A stretch of 64,000 nucleotides of DNA from Xanthomonas floridensis (GCF_001642575.1 NZ_LXNG01000010.1:62001-126000), one strand, 5' to 3'; numbered from the stretch's first letter, positions 40,674 to 48,724 are shown. The notes: generated by a model from the sequence alone, not told the origin. Program-made: numbers and translations.

Positions 40674-41107
40674 GCTTCCAGCCTGCGGTCTTGGATGCAG
40701 TGTTCGCCACGCACTTCGCTCAGGAACTGGTCGTAATCCAGGATGTAATCGCCCGGATCATAGAAGTGGTCGGCCAGCACCATCAGCACGCAGTCGGGGC
40801 TGAAGTGGTGCAGGTCGCGCCATACCATGCGGCCCAGCAGCAGTCCTTGCGATGGGTCGTCCAGGCGTACCTCGGTCGGGCCATCACCCTTGCCGTCGTC
40901 CAGCAGAATCGTCACCGAGCCATGCAGGGCCACGGCCAGTTGATTGAGCTGCCGGTGCGCGTGCTGGCCACGATGCACGCCATCGCGGGTGCCGAACAGG
41001 TAGTACACGCGACGTATCTCAAACGGGACATTGCGCTGCTGCTCCAACGAAACGAGCAAGCCGCGATCGTCGCCGTGGATATGCAACTGGATGGGTTCGA
41101 AGGCCAT
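40670..41107 (-). CDS. fdtA: dTDP-6-deoxy-3,4-keto-hexulose isomerase, FdtA/WxcM family
   Basis: The 145-residue cupin protein has the family pattern VPFEIRRVYYLFGTRDGVHRGQHAHRQLNQLAVALHGSVTILLDDG (written in full only as signature positions 28-73: key HRGQHAH). FdtA/WxcM/QdtA move the keto group of dTDP-4-keto-6-deoxyglucose from C4 to C3, so FdtB can then aminate C3. The start at 41107 (MAFEPIQLHIHG) gives the family length. It is the first gene of the leftward operon. RmlA and RmlB, needed to supply substrate, are not in this window. Confidence 0.92.
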   Translation of the reverse strand: MAFEPIQLHIHGDDRGLLVSLEQQRNVPFEIRRVYYLFGTRDGVHRGQHAHRQLNQLAVALHGSVTILLDDGKGDGPTEVRLDDPSQGLLLGRMVWRDLHHFSPDCVLMVLADHFYDPGDYILDYDQFLSEVRGEHCIQDRRLEA

Positions 41108-41421
41108 GATCGGATGGACGTAACCACTGACTGCACGTAGTGCGACATGCCTGAGTGCGCCGGGATGCGCGAAAGGTTGCGCGGCGTCATGGCCCTGCGA
41201 AGCCGCGTCCGCGCAAGCGCAGCAGCCGGTGCTCCGCCTCATCGACTACGCAGCGGTGCGATAAAAATTCGTTGGCGCGATGCAACCTTTCATCGGCATC
41301 GCCGCACATATCGGTGCACGTTCACCTGGCCGCCGCTGTTGGCCGGCGTGGGGAGCCAGGCCTGGCAGCGCACTGCGAACTGCCGGAACCAACGACCACC
41401 ACCGGTGAGGACACCGACCAG
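41108..41421. other. divergent region between fdtA and cytochrome b561
   Basis: These 314 bases separate the leftward polysaccharide operon from the rightward redox genes, so promoters for both should lie here. It contains the reverse complement of the 14-base motif at 41277-41290 and a shorter aaaggttgc match at 41171-41179. Reading leftward, ttgcat (41286-41281) is followed, 15 to 16 bases later, by an AT-rich atttttatc stretch (about 41270-41259), a weak sigma-70-like promoter for fdtA. Confidence 0.45.
41277..41290 (-). promoter_or_regulatory. second copy of the 14-base motif
   Basis: On the minus strand this reads aaaggttgcatcgc, identical to 24068-24081. It sits about 170 bases upstream of the fdtA start, in the promoter region of the operon. 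Confidence 0.35.
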
Positions 41422-42042
41422 ATGCGTTCATCCCCCCAGGCGACCGACCCGGCAGCCACTGCCAGCGCCCCCGCGCTGCCACTGCCGGAACAGACCGCGC
41501 CAGCCGCGCGCGTCGTTCCGCTGCCCAAATCCATGCGCGTGCTGCACTGGCTGACGGTGCTGTGCCTGGTAATGGCGGCCACCTTGATCCTGTTGCGCGC
41601 CGAGCTGGATGGACGCGCACTGCGCCAATGGCTGCTGGAAGGCCATCGCCATTTCGGCCTGATGGTGCTGCTGTTGTTCGTGCTGCGGGTGGGCCTGCGC
41701 CTGCGGCTGCGCCGGCTGCCGCCCGGCCCGCCTGCAGCGCTGCTCATGCGTCTGGCCGCCGGCGGCACCCATCTGGCGATGTACGGGCTGATGCTCGCGC
41801 TGCCGCTGATCGGCTGGTCGCTCAGCAACGCCTTCGGCAAGACGGTCTATCTGTTCGGCCTGGCCCTGCCCAACCTGGTGGAGGCCGACGCAGACCTGGG
41901 CGACACCCTGGGTGCCTGGCATCTGAATGCCGCCTGGGCGTTGCTGGCCCTGGTGCTGGTGCACATCGGCGCCGCGCTCTGGCACCACCTGGTACTGCGT
42001 GATGGCCTGCTGCGCCGCGTGTTGCCGGGCAAGCGCGCATGA
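41422..42042 (+). CDS. cytochrome b561 family membrane protein
   Basis: The 206-residue protein has a 35-residue polar N-terminus and four membrane segments at about 39-58, 77-95, 113-133 and 165-188. Candidate heme-b ligands are His42 (VLHWLTVL), His75/His77 (EGHRHFG), His117 (GGTHLAMYG), His167 and His181. This is the layout of di-heme quinol-oxidising b561 proteins. It probably passes electrons from quinol to a periplasmic carrier. The TGA overlaps the next frame's alternative ATG at 42039. The start at 41422 is chosen with ggtgagg upstream; the frame is open from 41155. Confidence 0.88.
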   Translation: MRSSPQATDPAATASAPALPLPEQTAPAARVVPLPKSMRVLHWLTVLCLVMAATLILLRAELDGRALRQWLLEGHRHFGLMVLLLFVLRVGLRLRLRRLPPGPPAALLMRLAAGGTHLAMYGLMLALPLIGWSLSNAFGKTVYLFGLALPNLVEADADLGDTLGAWHLNAAWALLALVLVHIGAALWHHLVLRDGLLRRVLPGKRA

Positions 42043-42102
42043 GTCCTCGCACCTCCCCCGCCCTGGCCCGCTCTTCCTCCGTTGAACCCCGCACCGTCGA
42101 AC

Positions 42103-42107
42103 AAGGA
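42103..42107 (+). promoter_or_regulatory. ribosome-binding site deciding the cytochrome-porin start
   Basis: AAGGA lies 6 bases before the ATG at 42114. It favours that start, which opens directly into a signal peptide, over the ATG at 42039, which overlaps the b561 stop codon. Confidence 0.7.
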
Positions 42108-42113
42108 CTTTCC

Positions 42114-43460
42114 ATGCCTATCTCCCAGCCTGCTTCGCGCCGTGCCAACGCATCGCGCACCGCCTCCCTGACGTCCTTGTTATGCGTGTCCGGCCCGTTA
42201 CTGCTGCTGGCCAGTACGCAGGCACAGGCGATTCCCTCGTTCGCCCGCCAGACCGGTTCTTCGTGCGCGGACTGCCATATCGGCTCCTACGGTCCCTCGC
42301 TCACGCCCTACGGCATGCGCTTCAAGCTGGGCGGCTTCACCGATACCAATGGCGAGGGCACCAAGATTCCGGTGTCCGGCCAGCTCACCTGGGCGCGCAG
42401 CAATCCCAGCCGCGGCGACAGCACCGCGCGGCTGACCCAGGCCGACCTGTATCTGGCCGGCCGGGTCAGCGACAACGTGGGCGGTTACTCCAAGATCCGC
42501 TCCAACAACAGCGGCAACGCCACCTTCGATACGCGCCTGGACGATGTGGATCTGCGCGTTGTCAGCAAGCCGTTCGAAATGGCCGGCAAGGACACCATGA
42601 TCGGTGTCAGCGTCAACAATAATCCGGGCATTTCCGACCCGATCCACGTGTTGCCCAATGCCTCCACGCTGACCCCGGCTTCCAACGGCGGCGCGTCCAC
42701 CATGCTCAGTTCCTCGTCGCTGTCCAACCGCGTGATCGGCGCCAGCGTGTACGGGCTGTACGACAAGAACTGGTATGGCGAAGTGGGCAGCTATAGCGCC
42801 TTGTCGCCCTCGGCGCAGGACCGCCTCGGCTGGCCGATCAACGGCGACCCGGGCAAGCTCAGCGACACCAGCTATGCGCGCCTGGCCTACATGAAGGACA
42901 TGAAGCGGCAGTTCTTCTCGGTGGGCCTGACCGCGCTCAATACGCGGCGCCAGCGTCCGCGTAACGGGCCCAGCGACGACCTGACCGACTTCGGTTACGA
43001 CCTGACCTATCAGTTCCTCGGCACCCGCGAGCATGTGCTGTCGCTGGCCTACGTGAACATCTACGAGCGGCGCAAATACGGCAGCCCGCTGGTATCGGCC
43101 GACCCGACCTTGCCGGTACTCGACCGCGGCAGCGTGCGTGACCAGACCATCAGCATGAACTACGCGTTCAAGCAGACCTACGGCGTTCTGGCCGCGCACA
43201 TGATCAACAGCGGCTCGTTCGATGCGGCGCGCTATCTGCCGGTGGGCATTCCCGACACCACCAGCAACCTGATCCTTCTGTACTGGACCCCGTTCGGCAA
43301 GGACGGCACCTACACCTCGATCGCCAACCTGCGCCTGTCGGCTGGCTGGTTCCGTTTCGACAAGTTCAACGGCAGCACGTCCAATGTGTTCGGCGGGCCG
43401 CCGCTCACCAATCCGCGCGATCTCAACAGCTTCACGATGTCGGTCAACCTGACGTTCTGA
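42114..43460 (+). CDS. fused monoheme cytochrome c and outer-membrane beta-barrel protein (Cyc2-like architecture)
   Basis: The 448-residue product has a signal peptide (cleavage after AQA, about residue 39), then directly IPSFARQTGSSCADCH with a single CXXCH heme site (Cys51, Cys54, His55). The remaining about 390 residues alternate hydrophobic and polar residues in a beta-barrel pattern and end in VNLTF, the C-terminal Phe signature of outer-membrane barrels. This resembles the Cyc2 fused cytochrome-porins of iron oxidisers and the wider group of FARQTG-CXXCH proteins in proteobacteria. It may move electrons across the outer membrane. Neighbours (b561, cytochrome c, ccm operon) fit. Substrate is unknown. 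Confidence 0.82.
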   Translation: MPISQPASRRANASRTASLTSLLCVSGPLLLLASTQAQAIPSFARQTGSSCADCHIGSYGPSLTPYGMRFKLGGFTDTNGEGTKIPVSGQLTWARSNPSRGDSTARLTQADLYLAGRVSDNVGGYSKIRSNNSGNATFDTRLDDVDLRVVSKPFEMAGKDTMIGVSVNNNPGISDPIHVLPNASTLTPASNGGASTMLSSSSLSNRVIGASVYGLYDKNWYGEVGSYSALSPSAQDRLGWPINGDPGKLSDTSYARLAYMKDMKRQFFSVGLTALNTRRQRPRNGPSDDLTDFGYDLTYQFLGTREHVLSLAYVNIYERRKYGSPLVSADPTLPVLDRGSVRDQTISMNYAFKQTYGVLAAHMINSGSFDAARYLPVGIPDTTSNLILLYWTPFGKDGTYTSIANLRLSAGWFRFDKFNGSTSNVFGGPPLTNPRDLNSFTMSVNLTF

Positions 43461-43495
43461 CCTCCCCCACGCTGCACGCAACCGTACGGACCCAC

Positions 43496-43927
43496 ATGCA
43501 TCCATTCAACAAGACCCTGATGTGCGCTTCGCTGGCCGGCCTGCTGCTGGCCGGCACCACCCTGGCGACCCCGGCACGTGCCGCCGATGGCAAGAGTGTG
43601 TTCACCACCGAATGCGCCGAATGCCACAGCGCCACCCAAGGCAAGAACAAGAAGGGCCCTTCACTGTTCGGCATCGTCAACCGCATCCCTGGCAGCGTTG
43701 CTGATTTCAGCGGCTACTCGCCTGCGCTCAAGAGCTATTCGGCCGTCCTCAAGAGCCGTTCGGCGGACCCGGCGTCGAGCAAGGGCGCTTGGGACGCAAA
43801 CAGCCTGAAGGCCTTCCTGAAGCAGGACTCCAAGACAGCCCTGCCCGGTACCAAGATGAAATACGAGGGCCTGGAAGACGCAGACGAACTGAACGCACTG
43901 ATCACCTACCTCAACACCTTGCACTGA
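43496..43927 (+). CDS. periplasmic class I cytochrome c
   Basis: The 143-residue product has a signal peptide (cleavage after ARA, about residue 29) and a class I cytochrome c fold: heme site Cys40, Cys43, His44 (CAECHS), KGPSLFGIVNR, and Met121 in LPGTKMKYEGL as the probable sixth ligand. It should be soluble in the periplasm and carry electrons between the inner membrane and acceptors. Starting 35 bases after the fused cytochrome-porin gene, it is likely co-transcribed and a natural partner of it. Confidence 0.92.
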   Translation: MHPFNKTLMCASLAGLLLAGTTLATPARAADGKSVFTTECAECHSATQGKNKKGPSLFGIVNRIPGSVADFSGYSPALKSYSAVLKSRSADPASSKGAWDANSLKAFLKQDSKTALPGTKMKYEGLEDADELNALITYLNTLH

Positions 43928-44433
43928 GCCGTGCCGCGCAGGACAGCGCCACGGCGGCCGGCACGGCGCCGTTGACGAAGAGGAAGAGGCAGGCGAAGAC
44001 GCGATGGCCCGGGGCAGCGGGCCTGCTGGACATGAGCACATTGCCCAACGCCCGGGCCTGCTTCAAGCCCGGTACAGCCGGCACGCCGCAGTCTCCGCCG
44101 CCGGCAGCCGGAACACCCGCAGCAGCACCGCACAGGTGCGCGGGACCGCGTTGCCCGATGCAGTCCCTTCGCGTATACGGACGGAACCGTCGCAGCTGCG
44201 GCGGTCTCGTCCTGCGTGATGGGTCACTATCGCGCCCCGCTCCGAGCCGACGTCCCACGCCCTTGCCGAACGTGTTGCCTACCAAGCAGCCCCCTTTCCG
44301 AACGCGGCGCCAGTGCGCCTGCGGCGGGCAGCCGTGGGCCGCGCTCGGCCCGGCGTCGCGGCGGCACCCATTCTTTTCCGCCGGTCTGAAGTGCGCGCAC
44401 CCACGCTGCCGGCAGCTGCAGCAGCGTCGCCGC
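43928..44433. other. intergenic region without a supported gene
   Basis: These 506 bases separate cytochrome c from the TorF-like barrel gene. An open frame crosses the whole stretch in frame with the barrel gene, but the translated sequence is low-complexity and lacks a signal peptide. I see no gene, repeat or convincing regulatory site. Confidence 0.55.
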
Positions 44434-45132
44434 ATGCGGTTGCGCCGGGGCCTGCTGCTCGCGCTGATGGCCAGCCCCTGCGGCAGCGCACTGGCGGACA
44501 ACCTGGGCGGCGCGGTCGCGGTCGCCTCGACCCTGATCGACCGCGGCATCTCCATCGCACCCAATCGCGTCACCCTGCAGGCGGCCGGCTACTGGCTGCC
44601 GGCACCCGGCTGGTCGATGTCGGCCTCCGCGGCGCTGCAATCGCCCTCCTTCAGCAAGCCGGTGGCGCTCACGTTGCAGGGCGCGCGCGGCTGGATGCTG
44701 GGCGACCGCTGGCAACTGCAGGCCAGCCTGCTGTATTACGCCTACCCGGCCGACCGCCAGTCGCGCACCTTCGACCGCCAGGAAGCCAGCCTGGCCTGGT
44801 CCTACCGCGACATGCTCACCTTCTCGCTGTCCACCTTCAATTTCCCGCGTGCGCAACGCTCGCCCTGGAACAAGGTGATCGATGTCACCGCCAGCGTGCC
44901 GCTGTCGGCCAGTTTCAGCCTCTCGGCCGGTGCTGGCGTCTCGGACTTTCCGGCCATGACCTACGGTGCCCCGAGTTCCGGCCGCTATCGGTATGGGCAA
45001 CTGGGCCTGAAGTGGAACCACGCCGCGTGGACCGTGAAGCTGGACCGGGTACTGACCAGCAGCAACACCCCGCGCGCGCAGGGCGGCCCCGGCGAAACGC
45101 CGTGGGTGGGCATGGTGTCGCGCGCGTTCTGA
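44434..45132 (+). CDS. predicted outer-membrane beta-barrel protein, TorF-like
   Basis: The 232-residue product starts MRLRRGLLLALMASPCGSALADNLGG, a signal peptide with ALA cleavage near residue 21. The mature part begins LGGAVAVASTLIDRGISI, resembling the TorF (TIGR02001-type) putative porin family, and alternates in a barrel-like pattern to a C-terminal Phe (MVSRAF). Function unknown. No heme motif is present. The frame is open from 43789, but this start uniquely opens a signal peptide. Its position next to the cytochromes suggests a role in outer-membrane traffic. Confidence 0.72.
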   Translation: MRLRRGLLLALMASPCGSALADNLGGAVAVASTLIDRGISIAPNRVTLQAAGYWLPAPGWSMSASAALQSPSFSKPVALTLQGARGWMLGDRWQLQASLLYYAYPADRQSRTFDRQEASLAWSYRDMLTFSLSTFNFPRAQRSPWNKVIDVTASVPLSASFSLSAGAGVSDFPAMTYGAPSSGRYRYGQLGLKWNHAAWTVKLDRVLTSSNTPRAQGGPGETPWVGMVSRAF

Positions 45133-45139
45133 TCCAACC

Positions 45140-45148
45140 GCAACCTTT
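45140..45148 (-). promoter_or_regulatory. aaaggttgc motif upstream of the ECF sigma gene
   Basis: On the minus strand this reads aaaggttgc, the first 9 bases of the 14-base motif at 24068 and 41277. It lies 36 bases before the sigma factor start. Chance matches of 9 bases are expected, so this is weak. Confidence 0.2.
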
Positions 45149-45149
45149 T

Positions 45150-45163
45150 GCCCGCTTGCGGGC
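45150..45163. terminator. short perfect inverted repeat before the sigma factor
   Basis: Six-base arms 45150-45155 and 45158-45163 with a 2-base loop lie 18 bases after the barrel gene's stop and 21 bases before the sigma factor ATG. With no U-tract it may be a weak terminator or a regulatory site. Confidence 0.35.
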
Positions 45164-45183
45164 ACCTAGACGTGTCCTCTGCC

Positions 45184-45777
45184 ATGCCTGCTTCGATGAA
45201 TGACTCCGACACCCTCGGCGATGCCACCGATCGCATGCTGCTGCGCCGCATGGCAGCGGGCGATCGCGACGCCCTGGCGAGCATGTACCACAGCTACCAC
45301 GGTCGGCTCTGCCGGTTCCTGTCGCGCCTGACCCGCCGGCCGGACATCATCGAAGAGGCCATCAACGACTGCTTCTGGATCGCCTGGCAGAAGGCCGGCG
45401 ACTTCCGCGGCGATTCGCAGGTGTCCACCTGGATCATGGGCATCGCCTACCGCTGCGGGCTCAAATGCCTGCGCCAGCACGACGGCGAGGCCATCGACGA
45501 CACCGCCGTGGTGGAAGACCACGCCCCCAGCACCGACGACGGCGACGACCGCGAGCTGCGCGACTGGCTGGACAAGGGCATGGAGCGGCTGTCGCCGGAC
45601 CAGCGCCTGGTGATCGAACTGGTCTACGGCGTCGGCCACAAGCTGGAAGAGGTCGCCGACATCATGCAGTGCCCGGTGGGCACGATCAAAGCCCGGCTGT
45701 TCCACGCCCGGGTCAAATTACGCAATGTGCTGCCCGGCCTGGCCGGCAGCGCTCCTTACACGGAGACCCTGCAATGA
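45184..45777 (+). CDS. ECF RNA polymerase sigma factor
   Basis: The 197-residue protein is an extracytoplasmic-function sigma-70 factor. Region 2 starts near ADRDALASMYHSYHGRLCRFLSRLTRR and includes the -10-binding EEAINDCFWIAWQKAGDFRGDSQVSTWIMGIAYRC segment (key WIAWQKA...STWIMGIA). Region 4 is SPDQRLVIELVYGVGHKLEEVADIMQCPVGTIKARLFHARVKL, here noted by its landmark VGTIKARLFHARV. The stop overlaps the anti-sigma ATG. Starts at 45184 and 45196 are both possible. It probably drives its own operon, but I cannot identify its promoter. Confidence 0.9.
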   Translation: MPASMNDSDTLGDATDRMLLRRMAAGDRDALASMYHSYHGRLCRFLSRLTRRPDIIEEAINDCFWIAWQKAGDFRGDSQVSTWIMGIAYRCGLKCLRQHDGEAIDDTAVVEDHAPSTDDGDDRELRDWLDKGMERLSPDQRLVIELVYGVGHKLEEVADIMQCPVGTIKARLFHARVKLRNVLPGLAGSAPYTETLQ

Positions 45778-46424
45778 AGACGTTTTTCATCGCGCCTGGC
45801 AAGGAATGCTCGCACGCCTGGGAGCTGATGCCAGCTGTCTTGCTGGATAGCGCCACCGAGGAAGAGAGTACCTGGCTGATCGCGCACGTGGCCAAATGCG
45901 CCTCCTGCGGCGCCGAGTTCGCCCAACAGAACCGACTGCGTCAGGCGCTGGCATTGCCGTGCGCGGTCAAGCTCGACCCCAACGCCGGATTGCAGCGCCT
46001 GCTCGGACGCCTGGACGCGCCCGAACAGCGCATCGCGCCGCCGCCGGCCGCCCGCCGCTCCGGCAGCTGGACGGTGCGCGCCCTGGCCGCCGCTGCATTG
46101 GTACAGGCCATCGGCCTGGGCGTCATGGGCGTCAAGCTGGCTTCGCCGACGCCGTCGCACGACTACCGCACACTCAGCAGCGCCACCGCGTTGCCGGTGC
46201 CGCAAGGCGCCATCCGCGTGGTGCCCGACGCCAGCATGACCGTGGCCGACTGGGATCGGCTGCTGCATGCGCAGCAGTTGCAGGTGGTGGGCGGACCCAA
46301 CGACATGGGCGCTTACACGGTGGTGCCTGCCGCACCGCAGCCGCCGGCCCAGCCACAGCAGACCGTGCAGCAACTACGCGCCAATCCGGGCATCCGGCTG
46401 GCCGAGATCGTCTCCGCCCCATGA
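45774..46424 (+). CDS. anti-sigma factor with zinc-finger-like N-terminus
   Basis: The 216-residue protein has an N-terminal cytoplasmic part with the ZAS-like pattern IAHVAKCASCGAEFAQQ (His and two Cys), a single membrane segment at about 101-122 (ALAAAALVQAIGLGVMGV) and a periplasmic C-terminal part with Pro-rich tail. This is the usual design of anti-sigma factors that hold an ECF sigma factor until a periplasmic signal. ATGA overlap with the sigma gene and with the following protease gene indicates balanced synthesis. Confidence 0.85.
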   Translation: MKTFFIAPGKECSHAWELMPAVLLDSATEEESTWLIAHVAKCASCGAEFAQQNRLRQALALPCAVKLDPNAGLQRLLGRLDAPEQRIAPPPAARRSGSWTVRALAAAALVQAIGLGVMGVKLASPTPSHDYRTLSSATALPVPQGAIRVVPDASMTVADWDRLLHAQQLQVVGGPNDMGAYTVVPAAPQPPAQPQQTVQQLRANPGIRLAEIVSAP

Positions 46425-47752
46425 ACCGTCTGTTCGCCATCGGCCTGGTCGCCGCCTTGCTTGGCACGGGCCTGCAGGGCACCGCGCAGGCCGCCGCTGC
46501 CCTGCAGGACACCGCGCAAACCGCTGCCGCCGGCACCGCGCCGGCAGCCGCTGCCACCGGTGCGCACACGCCCGACAGCAGCCGCGACATCCTGCTGGCA
46601 GTGGCCAACCCGCTCAGCGCACCGCCGGCCCGCGCCGGCTCCAGCCTGATCGGCTATGCCTCCAGCTATTACGGCGCCGGCCAAAAGGCGGCCGTGCGCA
46701 TGGAAGCCATCAAGCAGCGTTACAAGCTGCGCGAAGTGTCCGGCTGGCCGATCACCTCGCTGGGCCTGTATTGCGCCGTGCTGCAACCACCACCGGGCGT
46801 GTCGCGCGATGAGCTGGTCAGCACCCTGGCCAACGCCGAAGGCGTGGAGCTGGTGCAGCCGGTGCAGGATTTCTCGGTGTTTTCGGCCGATGCGGCGGAA
46901 AAGACCACGCCGTTGTCTGGCTACAACGACCCGTACGTGGACATGCAGCGCGGCTTCATCGACACCGATGCGGCCAGCGCCCAGGCTGTCACCCAGGGCC
47001 GCGGTGTGGTGGTGGCGGTGGTCGATACCGGCGTGGACACCGCCCACCCCGATCTGAAGGCGCGCATCCGCGAGGTACACGACCTGGTCGACGACAAGCC
47101 GGTCATGACCAGCAGCGATTCGCACGGCACCGAAGTGGCCGGGATCATCGCCGCCGGCAGCAACAACCATCAGGGGATCGTCGGCATGGCGCCCAAGGCC
47201 ATGCTCAACATCTACAAAGCCTGCTGGTATGCGCCCACCGTCGGCGCCACGGCACGCTGCAATACCTTCACCCTGGCCAAGGCGCTGGCGGCAATCAACA
47301 ACAGCTCCGCGCGTGTGGTCAACCTGAGCCTGGGTGGGCCAGCCGATCCGCTGCTGAGCAAGATGCTCATCCATCTGGTGCAGCAGGGCCGCATCGTGGT
47401 GGCCGCCATGCCACCCAATGGCCGGCTGGATGGGTTTCCCAATGATGTGCCGGGCGTGCTGGTGGTGCGCAGCAGCAGCGCCAGCGCGGCCATGCCCGGC
47501 GTGCTGAGCGCACCCGGCAAGGACATCCTGACCACGCAGCCGAACGGCCGCTACGACTTTACCTCCGGCTCGTCGATGGCCACCGCGCATGTCAGCGGCA
47601 TGGCCGCGCTGCTGCTGTCGCTGTCGCCTTCCATGGATGCCAGTGCGTTGCGCGAGCTCCTGCAGCGCACCAGCAAGGTCTCCGACGGCCAGTTGCAGGT
47701 CAACGCCGGCGCCGCAGTCGATGCGCTGTCGCCTTCCAGACATTCCAACTGA
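46421..47752 (+). CDS. subtilisin-like serine protease, peptidase S8
   Basis: The 443-residue protein has a signal peptide (cleavage near residue 24), an N-terminal region with possible pro-domain features (about 75-150), and an S8 catalytic domain: Asp202 in VAVVDTGVDTAHPDL, His235 in SDSHGTEVAGI, the oxyanion Asn in the VVNLSLGGP neighbourhood or later, and Ser385 in TSGSSMATAHVSGMAA. It is probably periplasmic or exported. It is translationally coupled to the anti-sigma gene, so it may process the anti-sigma factor or be its regulated output. Such sigma/anti-sigma/S8 protease operons are known from other proteobacteria. Confidence 0.88.
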   Translation: MNRLFAIGLVAALLGTGLQGTAQAAAALQDTAQTAAAGTAPAAAATGAHTPDSSRDILLAVANPLSAPPARAGSSLIGYASSYYGAGQKAAVRMEAIKQRYKLREVSGWPITSLGLYCAVLQPPPGVSRDELVSTLANAEGVELVQPVQDFSVFSADAAEKTTPLSGYNDPYVDMQRGFIDTDAASAQAVTQGRGVVVAVVDTGVDTAHPDLKARIREVHDLVDDKPVMTSSDSHGTEVAGIIAAGSNNHQGIVGMAPKAMLNIYKACWYAPTVGATARCNTFTLAKALAAINNSSARVVNLSLGGPADPLLSKMLIHLVQQGRIVVAAMPPNGRLDGFPNDVPGVLVVRSSSASAAMPGVLSAPGKDILTTQPNGRYDFTSGSSMATAHVSGMAALLLSLSPSMDASALRELLQRTSKVSDGQLQVNAGAAVDALSPSRHSN

Positions 47753-47762
47753 CGACACCGGC

Positions 47763-48521
47763 ATGGCCAACTGGATCCCGTTGTGGCTGCACAAGCTCAG
47801 CTCGCCGCCGATGTTCTACCGCTTCGCAGGTGCCGTGCGCCCATGGGCGCTGGCGCTGGCGCTGCTGCTCGGCGCAGTCGCCGCTTACGGCGGGCTGGTG
47901 CTGGCGCCGCCGGATTATCAGCAGCACGATGCCTACCGCATCATCTTCATCCACGTGCCCAGTGCCTGGATGAGCCTTTTCATCTACGCCGCAATGGGCG
48001 TGTCGGCGTTCATTGCGCTGGTGTGGCGGATCAAGCTCGCCGAAGTGGTGACCATGGCCTCGGCACCGATCGGTGCGGCGTTTACCTTCATCACCCTGTG
48101 CACCGGCGCGCTGTGGGGCAAGCCGATGTGGGGCACCTGGTGGACCTGGGACGCGCGGCTGACTTCGGAGCTGCTGTTGCTGTTTCTGTACCTGGGCGTG
48201 TTGGGCCTGTACCACGCGGTGGAAGACCGCCGTCAGGCGATGCGTGCCGCCGGCCTGCTTGCGCTGGTCGGCCTGGTGAATCTGCCCATCGTGCATTACT
48301 CGGTGGTGTGGTGGAACACGCTGCACCAGGGCTCCACCGTGCGTCTGCTCGGCCCGTCCAAGATGGGCGCAGACATGCTGTGGCCGTTGCTGACGATGAT
48401 GCTGGCCACCAAGTGCTACTACATCGCCAGCCTGTTCGGCCGCGTGCGCGTGGACCTGCTGGCGCTGGAAAGCGGCAAGGATTGGGCACGCCGCATCGTA
48501 TTGACGGAGCGCACTGCATGA
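47763..48521 (+). CDS. ccmC: heme exporter CcmC
   Basis: CcmC loads heme onto CcmE in the periplasm during cytochrome c maturation. The 252-residue product ([20 protein letters not shown]) has six membrane segments and the WWD heme-binding motif, [19 protein letters not shown], at about residues 118-136, flanked by conserved His in IIFIHVP and VHYSVVWW. It lies 10 bases after the protease stop. The longer frame to 47589 overlaps the protease and is not used. Stop and ccmD start overlap by 4 bases. Confidence 0.95.
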   Translation: MANWIPLWLHKLSSPPMFYRFAGAVRPWALALALLLGAVAAYGGLVLAPPDYQQHDAYRIIFIHVPSAWMSLFIYAAMGVSAFIALVWRIKLAEVVTMASAPIGAAFTFITLCTGALWGKPMWGTWWTWDARLTSELLLLFLYLGVLGLYHAVEDRRQAMRAAGLLALVGLVNLPIVHYSVVWWNTLHQGSTVRLLGPSKMGADMLWPLLTMMLATKCYYIASLFGRVRVDLLALESGKDWARRIVLTERTA

Positions 48522-48724
48522 GCGGGTTTTTGGCGATGGGCGGCTACGGCCAGTACGTGTGGACGTCGTATGCGTTGTTCGTGCTGGTGTTGCTGGCCGA
48601 CCTGGCAGCGCCGTGGTTGCGACGCCGGCGCCTGCCACGCGAACTGCGTGGCCAGTTGCAGCGGCAAACCCCGCGGCATCTGCGCGATCAACCCGCGCCA
48701 ACGCTGGAGCGCGACGCACCATGA
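48518..48724 (+). CDS. ccmD: heme exporter subunit CcmD
   Basis: CcmD is a small helper that releases holo-CcmE from the CcmABC complex. The 68-residue product has a membrane segment at about residues 10-30 ([23 protein letters not shown]) and a basic cytoplasmic tail ([16 protein letters not shown]). Size, topology and position between ccmC and ccmE support it. It overlaps both neighbours by 4 bases. Confidence 0.9.
   Translation: MSGFLAMGGYGQYVWTSYALFVLVLLADLAAPWLRRRRLPRELRGQLQRQTPRHLRDQPAPTLERDAP

Noticed and set aside
45140-45183. ECF autoregulated promoter before the sigma gene
   Set aside because: An aac near 45142 and a cgt at 45171 are about 26 bases apart, too far for an ECF -35/-10 pair.
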